Positions 1 through 9,179 are shown, counted from the stretch's first letter. The stretch: DNA of 35,696 nt from JAJZQD01 sp021847735 (GCA_027324025.1 DAHVYW010000084.1:1-35696), one strand, 5' to 3'. Numbers and translations: made by a program. Notes: a model not told the origin generated them from the sequence alone.

Positions 1-142
1 TAACATCATTGACTCCCACAGTTTGACCTGTTTCGGCCAGAATTTGCTCTTTGGACATTCCCTTTTCTATCATCGACAGGGCTTTCCGTGGCTGGGAACC
101 AAAGACTTTGACCAGGTTTTTAACTTCGATTTTGGCCGACAT
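1..142 (-). CDS. opuAA: Glycine betaine/proline ABC transporter ATP-binding protein, N-terminus (partial)
   Basis: Only the first 47 codons are inside the window; the gene continues past the left edge. The N-terminus begins MSAKIEVKNLVKVFG and continues with a helical stretch ending in GQTVGVNDV. That extended N-terminal segment, lying before the Walker A motif, is characteristic of OpuAA/ProV-type ATPases of glycine betaine importers and not of ABC ATPases in general. The ATG is preceded by a strong AGGAGGT site. It lies 9 bp after the corrinoid protein gene, so it is the last visible member of the methyltransferase operon. Its presence supports a quaternary amine as substrate. Walker motifs are outside the window, so the assignment rests on the N-terminus and context. 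Confidence 0.75.
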   Translation of the reverse strand, partial: MSAKIEVKNLVKVFGSQPRKALSMIEKGMSKEQILAETGQTVGVNDV

Positions 143-151
143 AACTACCTC

Positions 152-808
152 CTACCTCTTTATGTCCAAAACCAGTTCCTTACATAATTCCACAGCCTGG
201 TCGGCCGTTTCCGCCCACCCATCGGCACCGATTTCGTCGCCCCATTCTTTTGTGGTTGGACCTCCGCCGATTATCACTCTGTATTGGTCTCTCAGGTTCT
301 TTTCAACAAGGTATTTCACAAGCTCTTTTTGTTCGCCCATGGTTGTGGTTAGCAAAGCGCTGGCGGCAATGATGTCTGCTCCCACTTCTTCGGCTTTGGC
401 CAGAAAACTCTGGGCGCTCTGGTCAATATCAATGTCGTAAACCTTAAATCCCGCGGCTGTAAGCAGTGCTCCTACAATGTTTTTACCGATATCATGAATA
501 TCACCCGCAACCGTGCCAAGGACAATCCGGCCCACAGGTTCTCCTTCCTGGGAACCGGATTCCGCAACTGCCGGTTCCAGCAGGGTTAAGCCTGCTTTTA
601 AAGCATCGGCAGCCATCATTACATCAGGTAAAAAGGCTTCGCCCGATTTCCATTTAGTGCCGATTTCATCTATCCCTTTAATGAATCCTTCCTGTACGGC
701 TTCAACCGGGTTAATCCCTTCATCTAGTACCTTCTGGGCTAATTCTGCCGCGAGTTCATCATCGCCGTCAATAACCGCTTGTTTGATTTCTTCGAATACC
801 TGGTTCAT
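152..808 (-). CDS. Corrinoid (B12-binding) methyltransferase protein, MtgC/MttC-like
   Basis: This is a 218-residue cobalamin protein of the MtaC/MtbC/MttC family that carries the methyl group between two methyltransferases. Residues 1-85 form the helical B12-binding cap, and residues 95-215 the Rossmann-like cobalamin domain. The base-off DxHxxG motif is at 103-108 (DIHDIG), followed by the conserved SALLTTTM and GGGPTT segments. Length is normal. It sits between the MtgB-like gene (61 bp upstream) and the betaine transporter ATPase (9 bp downstream). By analogy with the Desulfitobacterium mtg system it would accept a methyl group from the MttB-family enzyme and donate it to tetrahydrofolate through the MtrH-like protein. 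The substrate is inferred from context only. Confidence 0.9.
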   Translation of the reverse strand: MNQVFEEIKQAVIDGDDELAAELAQKVLDEGINPVEAVQEGFIKGIDEIGTKWKSGEAFLPDVMMAADALKAGLTLLEPAVAESGSQEGEPVGRIVLGTVAGDIHDIGKNIVGALLTAAGFKVYDIDIDQSAQSFLAKAEEVGADIIAASALLTTTMGEQKELVKYLVEKNLRDQYRVIIGGGPTTKEWGDEIGADGWAETADQAVELCKELVLDIKR

Positions 809-868
809 TTGCTATCCCCCCGATGATTATTTGTTCCGAAATGGACTTCTTGTGCGGAAGTATTCAAA

Positions 869-2296
869 TCAGCTTAAAAGTACCGCAGTTCGGTTATCTA
901 TGTATTCCCGGACGGCTTTGTCGACTGAACTGTCGAGGGTGGGCGTTTCATATGACGCCAAAACCTCCTGCCATTTCTGATGAGCCCGTTTATTTATGTC
1001 AAAGTGTTCTTTAGCCCAACTGTCATACGACTGTCTGTCACTCAGCTGCGGCAGCCGTAGTTCCTTAATGTGATTTTTCCGGGTATGCTTTTGAGTCAGG
1101 AAGTGCCCGCCAGGTCCTACTTTGGCAATTACATCAAAGGCGAAATCGTCTTCTGTAAATTCGATTCCCCGCAGGTAACGCAGGACCATCCCGGCAATCT
1201 CATCATCTACTATAAACTTTTCGTAAGACATAGCCAGGAAATACTGAAGAATCCCCGCGGAATGGAGTACAAAATTCATTCCTGCGAGTCCTGCTGCCAT
1301 TAGAACCATCATTGATTCGTAACCGGCCTGGGCATCGGCGATTTTGGAGTCAGTAAGGGTGCCGCCTCCCCGGCAGGGCACTCCGTAGTATCTCGCCAAC
1401 TGGGCGCTGGCTGTAACAAACAGAGCACACTCCGGGTTGCCTATCGACAGGTTACCGCTCTGCATATCTGTAATTACCGAGGTAGTGCCATAAACTACCG
1501 GAGTCCCGGGGTTTATAGTTTGGGCCAGGGTAATCCCGGCTAATACCTCCGCATTTTGTAATGCCAACGCTCCTGCCATGGTCGCCGGACCGGTGGAGCC
1601 TGCCATAACCATGGAAGCAATCACCACGGCCTGTCCCGCTTCAGCATAGGCCATTAAAGCTCCCAGCATGCGGTCGTCGTATTTTAGGGGAGTAACGGAA
1701 TTAATTAATGAAATCAAGGCCGGCTTGGCTTTAATTACTTCTTTGCCGCCAAATATAATTGAAGCTATTCCAATGCAGTCCTGGGCCCTTTCACGGCCGG
1801 AAGCGCTGCCCATGAAGCATTTTCCTGAATTTTTAATAGCACTGTATGCCATCTCAAGGTGCCTGGTGGCATGGGGGACATCGCCAGGTTCAACTATAGT
1901 GCCGCCGGTCATGTGAAGATTTTTGCTGGCTCCGGCCAGCTTAACAAAATTATTAAAATCAGCCATGGCAGCATTGCGTCGTTTCCCGTCAACATTGTGA
2001 ATAAATGGGGCCCCGTAACCAGGCACCAAAATGATGCTATCCCCGCCACAAAGTAAATTGTGTTCCGGGCTGCGTGCATGTAGAGTAAACTCGGCTGGCG
2101 CTTTTTTGACCTGAGCCTCTACAAACTCCCGTTGAAAGTATACCCGGTGGCCTTCGACCTTCAGTCCGTGAGTTTTGAAGATTTCCAAAGCAGACTCACA
2201 TGACATTTCCACTCCGATTTCTTCAAGGATTTTCATGCTGTGTTCATGCACTTTTTGAACCTGTTCAGTAGATAGGATGTTATATTTCGGTATCAC
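869..2296 (-). CDS. MttB-family (non-pyrrolysine) methylamine/betaine:corrinoid methyltransferase, MtgB-like
   Basis: About 475 residues, the usual length of the COG5598 trimethylamine methyltransferase family. Conserved family segments include MVMAGSTGPATMAG, a DMQSG segment and VGPGGHFL near the C-terminus (about residue 400). The frame runs through without an internal amber codon, so this is a non-pyrrolysine member like MtgB (glycine betaine), MtpB (proline betaine) or MtcB (carnitine). It is clearly diverged from the two 492-residue paralogues upstream and lies between the MtrH-like gene and a corrinoid gene, the gene set of a glycine betaine demethylase. I chose GTG at 2296, 6 nt after a GGGGGG-rich ribosome site; a TTG one codon earlier (2299) is possible. 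Betaine specificity is inferred. Confidence 0.85.
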   Translation of the reverse strand: MIPKYNILSTEQVQKVHEHSMKILEEIGVEMSCESALEIFKTHGLKVEGHRVYFQREFVEAQVKKAPAEFTLHARSPEHNLLCGGDSIILVPGYGAPFIHNVDGKRRNAAMADFNNFVKLAGASKNLHMTGGTIVEPGDVPHATRHLEMAYSAIKNSGKCFMGSASGRERAQDCIGIASIIFGGKEVIKAKPALISLINSVTPLKYDDRMLGALMAYAEAGQAVVIASMVMAGSTGPATMAGALALQNAEVLAGITLAQTINPGTPVVYGTTSVITDMQSGNLSIGNPECALFVTASAQLARYYGVPCRGGGTLTDSKIADAQAGYESMMVLMAAGLAGMNFVLHSAGILQYFLAMSYEKFIVDDEIAGMVLRYLRGIEFTEDDFAFDVIAKVGPGGHFLTQKHTRKNHIKELRLPQLSDRQSYDSWAKEHFDINKRAHQKWQEVLASYETPTLDSSVDKAVREYIDNRTAVLLS

Positions 2297-2370
2297 CAAA
2301 GGCCCCCCTTTCTATTTCTAATACACACAATGACCTACGGCACCCTTGCTGCAACCTCCGCAGCTTAAAT

Positions 2371-3291
2371 CTAAAAAATCTTTAAGAGTGGATGTTCGGT
2401 TGTGCCAATCTTTGTACCTGTAAGTTTACTGGTATAACCAAGCATCGCATCAGTAGTTGCTACTGCTCTGAAGACCCATGGGGCATTCATAACAGGCCCG
2501 TAAAGGATAAAATCAGCGCCATAGGCAATTGGGAAAGTGAAAACAGAAGACCCGGCTGCTTCAAAGAACGGAGAGCCCTTAGACCGCATCTTTTTCCATA
2601 AATACAGGGCATTGGACGGAGCACAGCCACCGGGGTAGCCAAACTTTTCCTTGATATCGTAAATTGCCTTGGCAGTCCAGCTATTACTGGCCACATCCAG
2701 AACACCGGGGTCGATAAGATACTGTTCAACCCCGGCCCTCCTGGCAATGTCGATTAGACCTTCTTTGTCACCGTCTCCGTCAATCAGTTTAACCCTTTTC
2801 TCAGGCTTCAGGTGTTTTTTACTGAAGGCCAGGATTACAGCTGTCTTTATCCCATATTCTTTGATTACCGCCAGTTCCTCTTCCAGATAGTTTTCATCGA
2901 GAGAATTATAAATCAGACGGTTAACAACAGCCTGGTCTTTACCCAGCTGTTTTAATGTCCCTATTCTAACCTGGGGGTCAACACTGTCGAGGAAAAAAGG
3001 GGACTCGGTGTGCCTAAGCACAAATTCAACATAGCGCGTCAAAGCTTCCACCGTATCTCCAATAACGTCAACTATTCTCGGGTTACCGGTTTCGGCGCTT
3101 AACTCCGCTTCCTGGGACAGCAGATTCCTGGCAGCATCTTCGTCAAAAAAACCTCTGACCGGGTCGCTGACTATTTTGTGCCCACGGTAAAAAATACTCC
3201 CAACTAAAACAGTGGGATATTCTCCCGGCTGCCCGCCTATTTTAATTCCGTTAATGTCGTATACATGCTGGTCCGCCGTAAACCTAAACAA
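2371..3291 (-). CDS. MtrH/MtgA-like methylcorrinoid:tetrahydrofolate methyltransferase
   Basis: This 306-residue protein belongs to the MtrH family (TIM-barrel, pterin-binding relatives). Visible landmarks are the IGGQPGEYPTVLVGSIFY start, the RLIYNSL segment near 125, the FGYPGGCAPSNALYLWKK segment and the FILYGPV segment near 260. Family members move a methyl group between a corrinoid protein and tetrahydro(methano)pterin/folate; in Desulfitobacterium, MtgA of this family works with MtgB in glycine betaine demethylation. It is the only such enzyme in the operon, so it may serve both corrinoid proteins. A 99-bp gap separates it from the upstream MttB paralogue and no promoter is obvious in that gap. 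Confidence 0.85.
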   Translation of the reverse strand: MFRFTADQHVYDINGIKIGGQPGEYPTVLVGSIFYRGHKIVSDPVRGFFDEDAARNLLSQEAELSAETGNPRIVDVIGDTVEALTRYVEFVLRHTESPFFLDSVDPQVRIGTLKQLGKDQAVVNRLIYNSLDENYLEEELAVIKEYGIKTAVILAFSKKHLKPEKRVKLIDGDGDKEGLIDIARRAGVEQYLIDPGVLDVASNSWTAKAIYDIKEKFGYPGGCAPSNALYLWKKMRSKGSPFFEAAGSSVFTFPIAYGADFILYGPVMNAPWVFRAVATTDAMLGYTSKLTGTKIGTTEHPLLKIF

Positions 3292-3390
3292 ATAATATCA
3301 CCTTCCCAGAAAAACAAGTATATGATTTATATTTGCCTTTTGGCCGATGCAAAGCAACAGGGACTTATTGACTATAGCAGACGGCGGTTT

Positions 3391-4869
3391 TTATTTTTGA
3401 CATTTGCTGGCTGCCCGTTCAACTACCGCTCTTAACTTTTGCTTCACATCCGGAGACAACTGCTCCGGCTGGTAACTTTCCAGAATAGAGATTACTTTTT
3501 CGTTGGCCCTTTGGGTTAAAGTCTTACTGCCATCACTCTTCCAGTTAGCATAAATTTTCCTGTCGATAAGCGTTGGATACCAGGTCTCTGTCTTAAAGAA
3601 TTTACGAGTGTGCGCAGTCTTTAGGAAATGTCCCCCGGGGCCTACCTGATCGATAACATCTACCGCCAGAGTTTCGGGATTGACCTCTATTCCACGAACA
3701 ATTCTGCGGGCCATACCAATTATTTCGTCACAGATAACAAGCATTTCCAGGGAAGCAGTTGAACCATATTCAATGTACCCAACATCATGGTTTAAATTAG
3801 GACCAGCCTGAGCCATCAACAAAATAGACATTGCTGCTTCTATCCCGGCTTGTTCGTCCACTACTTTTGAATCACTGCAGCCGCACGTTCCAAACATCGG
3901 CAAATTCAGGTAATGAGCAATATCCGCCAAAGCGGCTTCCAGGAGGTGGAACTCTGGAGCCCCATAAGAGAAGATGGTTGACTGCATGTCCATAATAGTA
4001 AAAACACCACCCATGATAAACGGCGCGCCTTCCTTGGTCAGTTGGTGCAGGACCAATCCACTCAAAGATTCGGCCAGGCCACAGGCCAGCGTTCCGGCCA
4101 TGGTAGCTGGTACGGTTGCACCGGCCATGACACAAGGCGTGTAGACTACAGGTACTTCCTTGTTAGCGGCCATCATCAGTTTGGTGATAGATTCCATAGA
4201 ATGCTGAAGAGGTGAAATTGGTTCAGCATAAAGAACAATTAGCGGGTTCCGGCGCAGTTTTTCAGGACCGCCGGCAACAATTTCAGCCATCTCAATAATG
4301 TCGGCAAAACCCTGAGCATCGTTAGCGGTAACTACAATTGGCTTGGATGTGTTAAGTACCATGGCCTCATACTGGTAACGGTCATATACCGGCTGGGGTA
4401 CATCCTGGGAAATCCCCAGAGACATCACAAAATCAAGGTTAGGAAGCGCGTCAATTACCCGGCAGTTATTGCCCACGCTTTGTGTGCTTGACGGTCTCCT
4501 TTCACCGGTATACGGGTCTATGTAAAAGGGTGTATCGGAACCTGTTCCAAAGTATGCATTATACCCCTCCAGATGCATAACACGCTCACCGGTACGGCTG
4601 TTACATAGGGTTACCCGCTTAGGCACCATCCGCAAAGCCTGGTCAACCAACCGGGACGGAATCCGCACCTGTTCCCCGTCTACAGAACATCCTGCTTTAC
4701 GTAATATTTCTACCGCCTCCTGGTAGAATATTTTCACACCTGTGCGTTCGAGGATTTCTTTGGAAGCTGAGACGATTTCCCGGCACTGGTCATCACTCAA
4801 AACACTAAACCTGGTGCTTCTATTAGCCACATAACCACTTTTCATAATTTCTTGCTCCCTTCTCAGCAA
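3391..4869 (-). CDS. MttB-family (non-pyrrolysine) methylamine methyltransferase, paralogue 2
   Basis: 492 residues, COG5598 family, uninterrupted frame with no internal amber codon. It shares long stretches with the 5544-7022 gene, including the CDEIIGMARRIVRGIEVN region and a GPGGHFLKTAHTRKFF segment, so the two are recent paralogues. The family transfers a methyl group from a (quaternary or tertiary) amine to a corrinoid protein. It starts 4 bp after the stop of the 209-residue corrinoid gene and is presumably translationally coupled to it. Substrate unknown; candidates include other betaines or partially demethylated amines. An in-frame ATG about 7 codons into the reading frame is a possible alternative start. 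Confidence 0.85.
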   Translation of the reverse strand: MLRREQEIMKSGYVANRSTRFSVLSDDQCREIVSASKEILERTGVKIFYQEAVEILRKAGCSVDGEQVRIPSRLVDQALRMVPKRVTLCNSRTGERVMHLEGYNAYFGTGSDTPFYIDPYTGERRPSSTQSVGNNCRVIDALPNLDFVMSLGISQDVPQPVYDRYQYEAMVLNTSKPIVVTANDAQGFADIIEMAEIVAGGPEKLRRNPLIVLYAEPISPLQHSMESITKLMMAANKEVPVVYTPCVMAGATVPATMAGTLACGLAESLSGLVLHQLTKEGAPFIMGGVFTIMDMQSTIFSYGAPEFHLLEAALADIAHYLNLPMFGTCGCSDSKVVDEQAGIEAAMSILLMAQAGPNLNHDVGYIEYGSTASLEMLVICDEIIGMARRIVRGIEVNPETLAVDVIDQVGPGGHFLKTAHTRKFFKTETWYPTLIDRKIYANWKSDGSKTLTQRANEKVISILESYQPEQLSPDVKQKLRAVVERAASKCQK

Positions 4870-4873
4870 ATAA

Positions 4874-5503
4874 TTAAACCAGTTCGTTCGCTACTTCCAC
4901 TGCTGTTGTAGAATCTGGGGCGTAACTGTCGGCACCTATTTTAGCAGCATATTCCGGGCTGAGAGGCGCTCCCCCTATCATTACTTTCACCTTGTTCCGC
5001 AAACCCTCGCTTTCAAGGAGCTTGATGACATCAGGCATCAAAATCATGGTAGTGGTCAGCATAGCAGAACAACCAATTATATCAGCATTATTGTCCTTTG
5101 CTGCCTGAACAAAACTTTCCGGGCTTACATCGGCACCCAGGTTAACAACTGTAAAACCTGAACTCTCCAGCATCATACCCACAAGGTTCTTCCCGATGTC
5201 GTGCAGGTCTCCCTTTATTGTCCCTATAACTGCGGTGCCTTTGGAAGGCATGCTGCCATCTGTTAGCAGCGGCTTAACAAGACCAACACCCGCATACAAG
5301 GCATCACCTGAAAAAATTACTTCCGGGAGGAACATCTCTCCGGTTTTAAACATTTCTCCAACTTTGCCCATGCCCAAAACCAGTCCGTTGTTGATTATAT
5401 CCAGTGGCGGCACTCCAGTGTCCAACGCCTTTTTGGTAAGGTCCGCAACTTTTGTGGCTTCACCTTCTATAACTCCCTGGGCAATTTCATCTAAAATTGA
5501 CAT
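4874..5503 (-). CDS. Corrinoid methyltransferase protein, MttC/MtbC-like
   Basis: A 209-residue cobalamin-binding protein. The helical cap spans residues 1-85 and the B12 domain about 90-209, with the DxHxxG motif at 99-104 (DLHDIG), the SAMLTTTM segment and IGGAPLSPEYA. It is preceded by a good AGGAGG-type site. It lies between two closely related 492-residue MttB-family genes and is probably the shared methyl acceptor of both. It is distinct in sequence from the corrinoid protein at 152-808, so the operon carries two corrinoid carriers. Confidence 0.9.
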   Translation of the reverse strand: MSILDEIAQGVIEGEATKVADLTKKALDTGVPPLDIINNGLVLGMGKVGEMFKTGEMFLPEVIFSGDALYAGVGLVKPLLTDGSMPSKGTAVIGTIKGDLHDIGKNLVGMMLESSGFTVVNLGADVSPESFVQAAKDNNADIIGCSAMLTTTMILMPDVIKLLESEGLRNKVKVMIGGAPLSPEYAAKIGADSYAPDSTTAVEVANELV

Positions 5504-5543
5504 TATGAATTCCTCCTAATAATTAATCTTGGTTTTCCTGTTT

Positions 5544-7022
5544 TTATACTTGAGCGGCTTCCCGCTGTTCAGCCCTTTGAATAATAGCTTTAATACTGTT
5601 GAGCGTGGCTTCCGGCAGCTTCTCAGGATTATGCTCGTTAATAATCATTTGAGTCTTTTCTTTAATTCTCGCGCCCATGGTCTTATTGCCCTCTGCTCTC
5701 CAACCCTCATAAACTTTTCTGTCAATTAATGAGGGATACCATGTCTCTTTCTTAAAATAGTTTCTGGTATGCTGGGTTCTGAGGAAGTGCCCGCCGGGAC
5801 CCACGCTGTCAATCACATCAACCGCCAGGGTCTCATCATTTACTTCAACCCCCCGCATAATGCGTTTAACCATACCGATTATTTCATCATCCATAACGAG
5901 CATTTCCGTTGAACTGGTCGAGCCATATTCTATGTAACCACAATCGTGAACCAAACTGGCCCCACTTTGGGCGGCCATCAGGATCGACATGGCCCCCTGA
6001 ATAGCAGCTTGGGCATCCAAGGTCTTGGCATCTGTACAGCCACCGGTGCTGAATACAGGTATTTTCATATACTGGGCCACATTGCTCATACCGGCGGAAA
6101 GTAAAGCCAGTTCGGGAGCACCGTAAGAAAGAATAGTACTGCTCATATCCATAATAGAAATCAGGCCACCCATAATAAACGGTGTTCCTTCACGCTTTAA
6201 CTGGGCCGCTACCAGCCCAACCAGACTTTCAGCAACCTGTAACACTATGGTGCCTGCCATGGTAGCCGGGGTTGTCGCACCGGCCATAGTGCAAGGTGTG
6301 TAAATCAACGGCAGCCCTTTTTCAGCCACAAATACTGCCTTGGCGATGGCCTCGCGGCTGTGCCGAAGTGGCGGCAAAGGTTCGGAGTACATGGCGATAA
6401 AAGGGTTTTTTTGTAATTCCTCCAGGCTGCCCGCTACTGCTATACACATTTCTAAAATATCCTGGTACTGCGGGATGTCAAAACCCCAGTGAACGATTGG
6501 TTTAGTTGTGTTGGTTAGGAGAGCTTCGAAGGAGTAAACATCCGATAAAGTTAGATTCACATTTCTGACCGTCCCCATATCCATTGCATAATCTATATTA
6601 GGGAGGTAGTCGCAACACTTGGCTGCTCTTACCGTGTCTTCTGTAGTAGGTTCCCTGCGCTCCCCGGTAAAAGGATCCAGGACAAAGTTATTGCTTGGAC
6701 CGGGGCCGAAATAAACGTTTTTTCCCTCCAGAAACAGCTTTGCTTTACCGTTTCGGTCGCATAAGACCACACGGGAAGGTGCTGTTCTAACAGCCCATTC
6801 AATTAAGGCTGAAGGGAATTTGACAACTTCTCCGTCAACAAAAGCGCCACCCTTTTTAAGGAGGTCACGTGAGTCAGGATCATAGACCTTACTACCTGTT
6901 CTTCTTAACACCTCCATTGCAGAATGAAATATTTCTTCACATTGATTGTCTGACAGAACATTAAATTGTACTGCTTCATTTGCCTCGTATCTACTTTTTA
7001 CAAACTGACTCTTCATTTGCAC
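5544..7022 (-). CDS. MttB-family (non-pyrrolysine) methylamine methyltransferase, paralogue 1
   Basis: First gene of the sigma-54 operon, 492 residues, COG5598 family, no internal stop. Typical segments are TMAGATTPATMAG around residue 240, SIMDMSSTILSYGAPE near 290, YIEYGSTSSTEMLVMDDEI and VGPGGHFLRTQHTRNYF. Very similar in layout and motifs to the 3391-4869 gene. It is predicted to transfer a methyl group from an amine substrate to the adjacent corrinoid protein (41 bp downstream). The start is about 115 nt after the expected transcription start of the -24/-12 promoter at 7145-7162. Confidence 0.87.
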   Translation of the reverse strand: MQMKSQFVKSRYEANEAVQFNVLSDNQCEEIFHSAMEVLRRTGSKVYDPDSRDLLKKGGAFVDGEVVKFPSALIEWAVRTAPSRVVLCDRNGKAKLFLEGKNVYFGPGPSNNFVLDPFTGERREPTTEDTVRAAKCCDYLPNIDYAMDMGTVRNVNLTLSDVYSFEALLTNTTKPIVHWGFDIPQYQDILEMCIAVAGSLEELQKNPFIAMYSEPLPPLRHSREAIAKAVFVAEKGLPLIYTPCTMAGATTPATMAGTIVLQVAESLVGLVAAQLKREGTPFIMGGLISIMDMSSTILSYGAPELALLSAGMSNVAQYMKIPVFSTGGCTDAKTLDAQAAIQGAMSILMAAQSGASLVHDCGYIEYGSTSSTEMLVMDDEIIGMVKRIMRGVEVNDETLAVDVIDSVGPGGHFLRTQHTRNYFKKETWYPSLIDRKVYEGWRAEGNKTMGARIKEKTQMIINEHNPEKLPEATLNSIKAIIQRAEQREAAQV

Positions 7023-7144
7023 TCTCCCTTCTGACTTGAATTGCCAGATTGTTATACTCAGTTAACTCGAAAACAACATCTGACTGTTAAAAAACTACTG
7101 ACAACAAACTATCCCTCCTATCGCCATCCCAGCACACAACTGTT

Positions 7145-7162
7145 TATGCAAGAAACGCGCCA
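7145..7162 (-). promoter_or_regulatory. Sigma-54 (RpoN) -24/-12 promoter of the methyltransferase operon
   Basis: On the minus strand the sequence reads TGGCGCG-TTTC-TTGCAT, matching the RpoN consensus TGGCACG-N4-TTGCW with the invariant GG (7161-7160) and GC (7149-7148) exactly 10 bp apart. It is about 125 bp upstream of the first MttB-family gene. The divergence-free intergenic region (7023-7307) also holds an AT-rich run and a small inverted repeat, TGTTTT-N6-AAAACA, at 7193-7210. That repeat is a weak candidate upstream activator site. The adjacent gene encodes a sigma-54 activator, which strongly supports the assignment. Confidence 0.88.
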
Positions 7163-7307
7163 ACTGCTAATTTTTTTTAAAAAAACTACCGCTGTTTTGG
7201 TGGAAAAACAAATAACAAGGGCCATTACATCCCCTTAATAGAGACATCCTGGCCCCAAAAACCCTATATTACTTTCATCCAATTTTCCCTTTCAACCAAT
7301 TTTTTTC

Positions 7308-9137
7308 TCAAAATGATAAAGTTTTTTTCTCATTTTGCGAAATAGATGCGATGTTAATCTCAAATTCCTTCATTTTGCGATAAAGGGTTGCAAGGCTAAT
7401 CCCCAAAGCCCTGGCGACTTTCTCCTTGCCAACCGTGTTCATTCCATAATGACGAAGGGCTCTGATTATGGCATCCCGCTCGAGGTTTTCCAGTGTTTCT
7501 ACGCGTTGGTCACCCAAATTTACCCTAAGAACGGCGTCTACAATCCGTGGTGGAAAGCTTCTTACCGTTATTACAGGGTCTGTTTCAATATTGACCGCAT
7601 ATTCAATGGCATTTTCCAGTTCCCGTACATTGCCAGGCCAACCGTAACCTTCTATAATCTGTTCTACTACCCTGTCGAAACCCTCAATATCCTTTCGGAG
7701 AATAGTATTAAACTTCTCTAAAAAATAACGAGCGAGGGTCAATATGTCATTATCTCTCTCCCTGAGCGGTGGAATAATAAAAGGAATAACACTAAGCCTG
7801 TAATAAAGATCGTTGCGGAATTGGCCGAGTTTAATCATTTCTTCTAAGTTACGGTTCGTAGCTGCGACTAAACGAATATCAGTCCAAATTGAATTAACTC
7901 CCCCAACCCGTTCAAACTTTTTTTCCTGAAGGACACGCAAGAGCTTGACTTGAAGGTGTAACGGCATGTCTCCAATTTCATCGAGAAATATCGTGCCGCC
8001 ATGAGCCAGTTCAAACTTACCCGGCTTTCCCCCGCGTTTTGCCCCAGTGAAGGCCCCTTCTTCGTAACCGAAAAGCTCGCTCTCCAACAGCAATTCCGGG
8101 ATAGCACCGCAGTTGATTGGAATAAACGGACCATTGCCGCGGTGACTCTCATTGTGGACAGCCTGGGCAAATAACTCCTTCCCTGTGCCGCTTTCTCCAT
8201 ATAAAAGAATAGTTGAATCAGTAAAAGCTACCCGTTTCATCCTCTCCTTGATGTCTAAGATAGCCTTGCTGGAACCTTGAATATTATCAAAAACCAATGT
8301 TCCAGGCTGCCCGTTATTTTTAAGTATCACATTATGTACTTTGGCCACACAACGAAAAGAAATAAGCCCCCCCTTACGACCGGACGACTGGTCAAAAGAT
8401 ATCATGGTACCGGAAAACGAGGTCTTGTGACTCTTTCCGTTTTCATTACAGGATAATTCAAAATTACTTGCATTTTTCTCCAAGATGGAAATATCTTTAG
8501 GCAAATTAGGAAATATACTTGTAATATGTTGACCCAATACTTGCGGTAAATCTTTTTTAAGCATTTTTGGACCTGATTTGTTACATTGAGTTATTACTCC
8601 GTCTTCGTCAAAAGCAACAACCCCTTCATTGACAGAGTTAATTACAGTGGTAAATTTATTATCCATAAAGGAAGCCTGCTCATGCATTTCCTTTTCTCCG
8701 ATTTTACTACTAATCAATGCTGATATCTTCGTCAGAAAGCAACTTAATTTATCTATTTTTCTAACAATAGTTTCACTCTGACTTTCGTTTGTAGCAAATA
8801 AAGAAAGAGTTCCAACAACTTTTTTGCTGTAATTAATGGAACATATCAGGGCTGCATTGATATCACAATCACTTCGTGTTTCACAATCCTTGCAAATGTC
8901 ATTAAAATGAGGGGTCTGTACAAGTACAAAATCCTGGTTAGCAAAAGCATCATCACTTAACAGTTTTTGGGTTATAGAGCCTTTACCATAATTATAACCT
9001 ATTCTGTTCTTATACTTTCCTGAGCCCGCAACCAATGAGATACTGTCATCTATAATTGCGACATCAAAATCGATTACAGCCGAAATGGCATCAACCATTT
9101 GTTGTGTAAAATCCTGAATAGCCAATAAACGAGACAA
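7308..9137 (-). CDS. Sigma-54-dependent enhancer-binding transcriptional activator (GAF-like, PAS, AAA+, Fis-type HTH)
   Basis: About 609 residues from the preferred start. Numbering from the upstream in-frame ATG at 9179, residues 30-160 are a GAF-like sensor with four cysteines at 96, 99, 105 and 113. About 175-285 is a PAS-like domain and 300-540 the AAA+ core, with Walker A GESGTGKE at 328-335, the sigma-54-contacting GAFTGA loop at 375-380 and Walker B FLDEIGD at 398-404. A Fis-type helix-turn-helix lies at about 578-605. I prefer the TTG at 9137 because it follows an AGGGGGTG site by 6 nt, whereas the ATG at 9179 has no ribosome site and lies in the terminator U-tract of the leader. It sits next to the RpoN promoter it presumably activates, and its own expression is behind a glycine riboswitch. 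The cysteines could bind a metal or sense redox; that is inference. Confidence 0.92.
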   Translation of the reverse strand: MSRLLAIQDFTQQMVDAISAVIDFDVAIIDDSISLVAGSGKYKNRIGYNYGKGSITQKLLSDDAFANQDFVLVQTPHFNDICKDCETRSDCDINAALICSINYSKKVVGTLSLFATNESQSETIVRKIDKLSCFLTKISALISSKIGEKEMHEQASFMDNKFTTVINSVNEGVVAFDEDGVITQCNKSGPKMLKKDLPQVLGQHITSIFPNLPKDISILEKNASNFELSCNENGKSHKTSFSGTMISFDQSSGRKGGLISFRCVAKVHNVILKNNGQPGTLVFDNIQGSSKAILDIKERMKRVAFTDSTILLYGESGTGKELFAQAVHNESHRGNGPFIPINCGAIPELLLESELFGYEEGAFTGAKRGGKPGKFELAHGGTIFLDEIGDMPLHLQVKLLRVLQEKKFERVGGVNSIWTDIRLVAATNRNLEEMIKLGQFRNDLYYRLSVIPFIIPPLRERDNDILTLARYFLEKFNTILRKDIEGFDRVVEQIIEGYGWPGNVRELENAIEYAVNIETDPVITVRSFPPRIVDAVLRVNLGDQRVETLENLERDAIIRALRHYGMNTVGKEKVARALGISLATLYRKMKEFEINIASISQNEKKTLSF

Positions 9138-9179
9138 ACCACTCACCCCCTGATTTTTTTGAAAAAGGAAATTTTGCAT

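Noticed and set aside
869..7022. Pyrrolysine-containing MttB genes
   Set aside because: All three MttB-family frames run full length without an internal amber codon, and no pyl genes are in the window, so these are non-pyrrolysine members.
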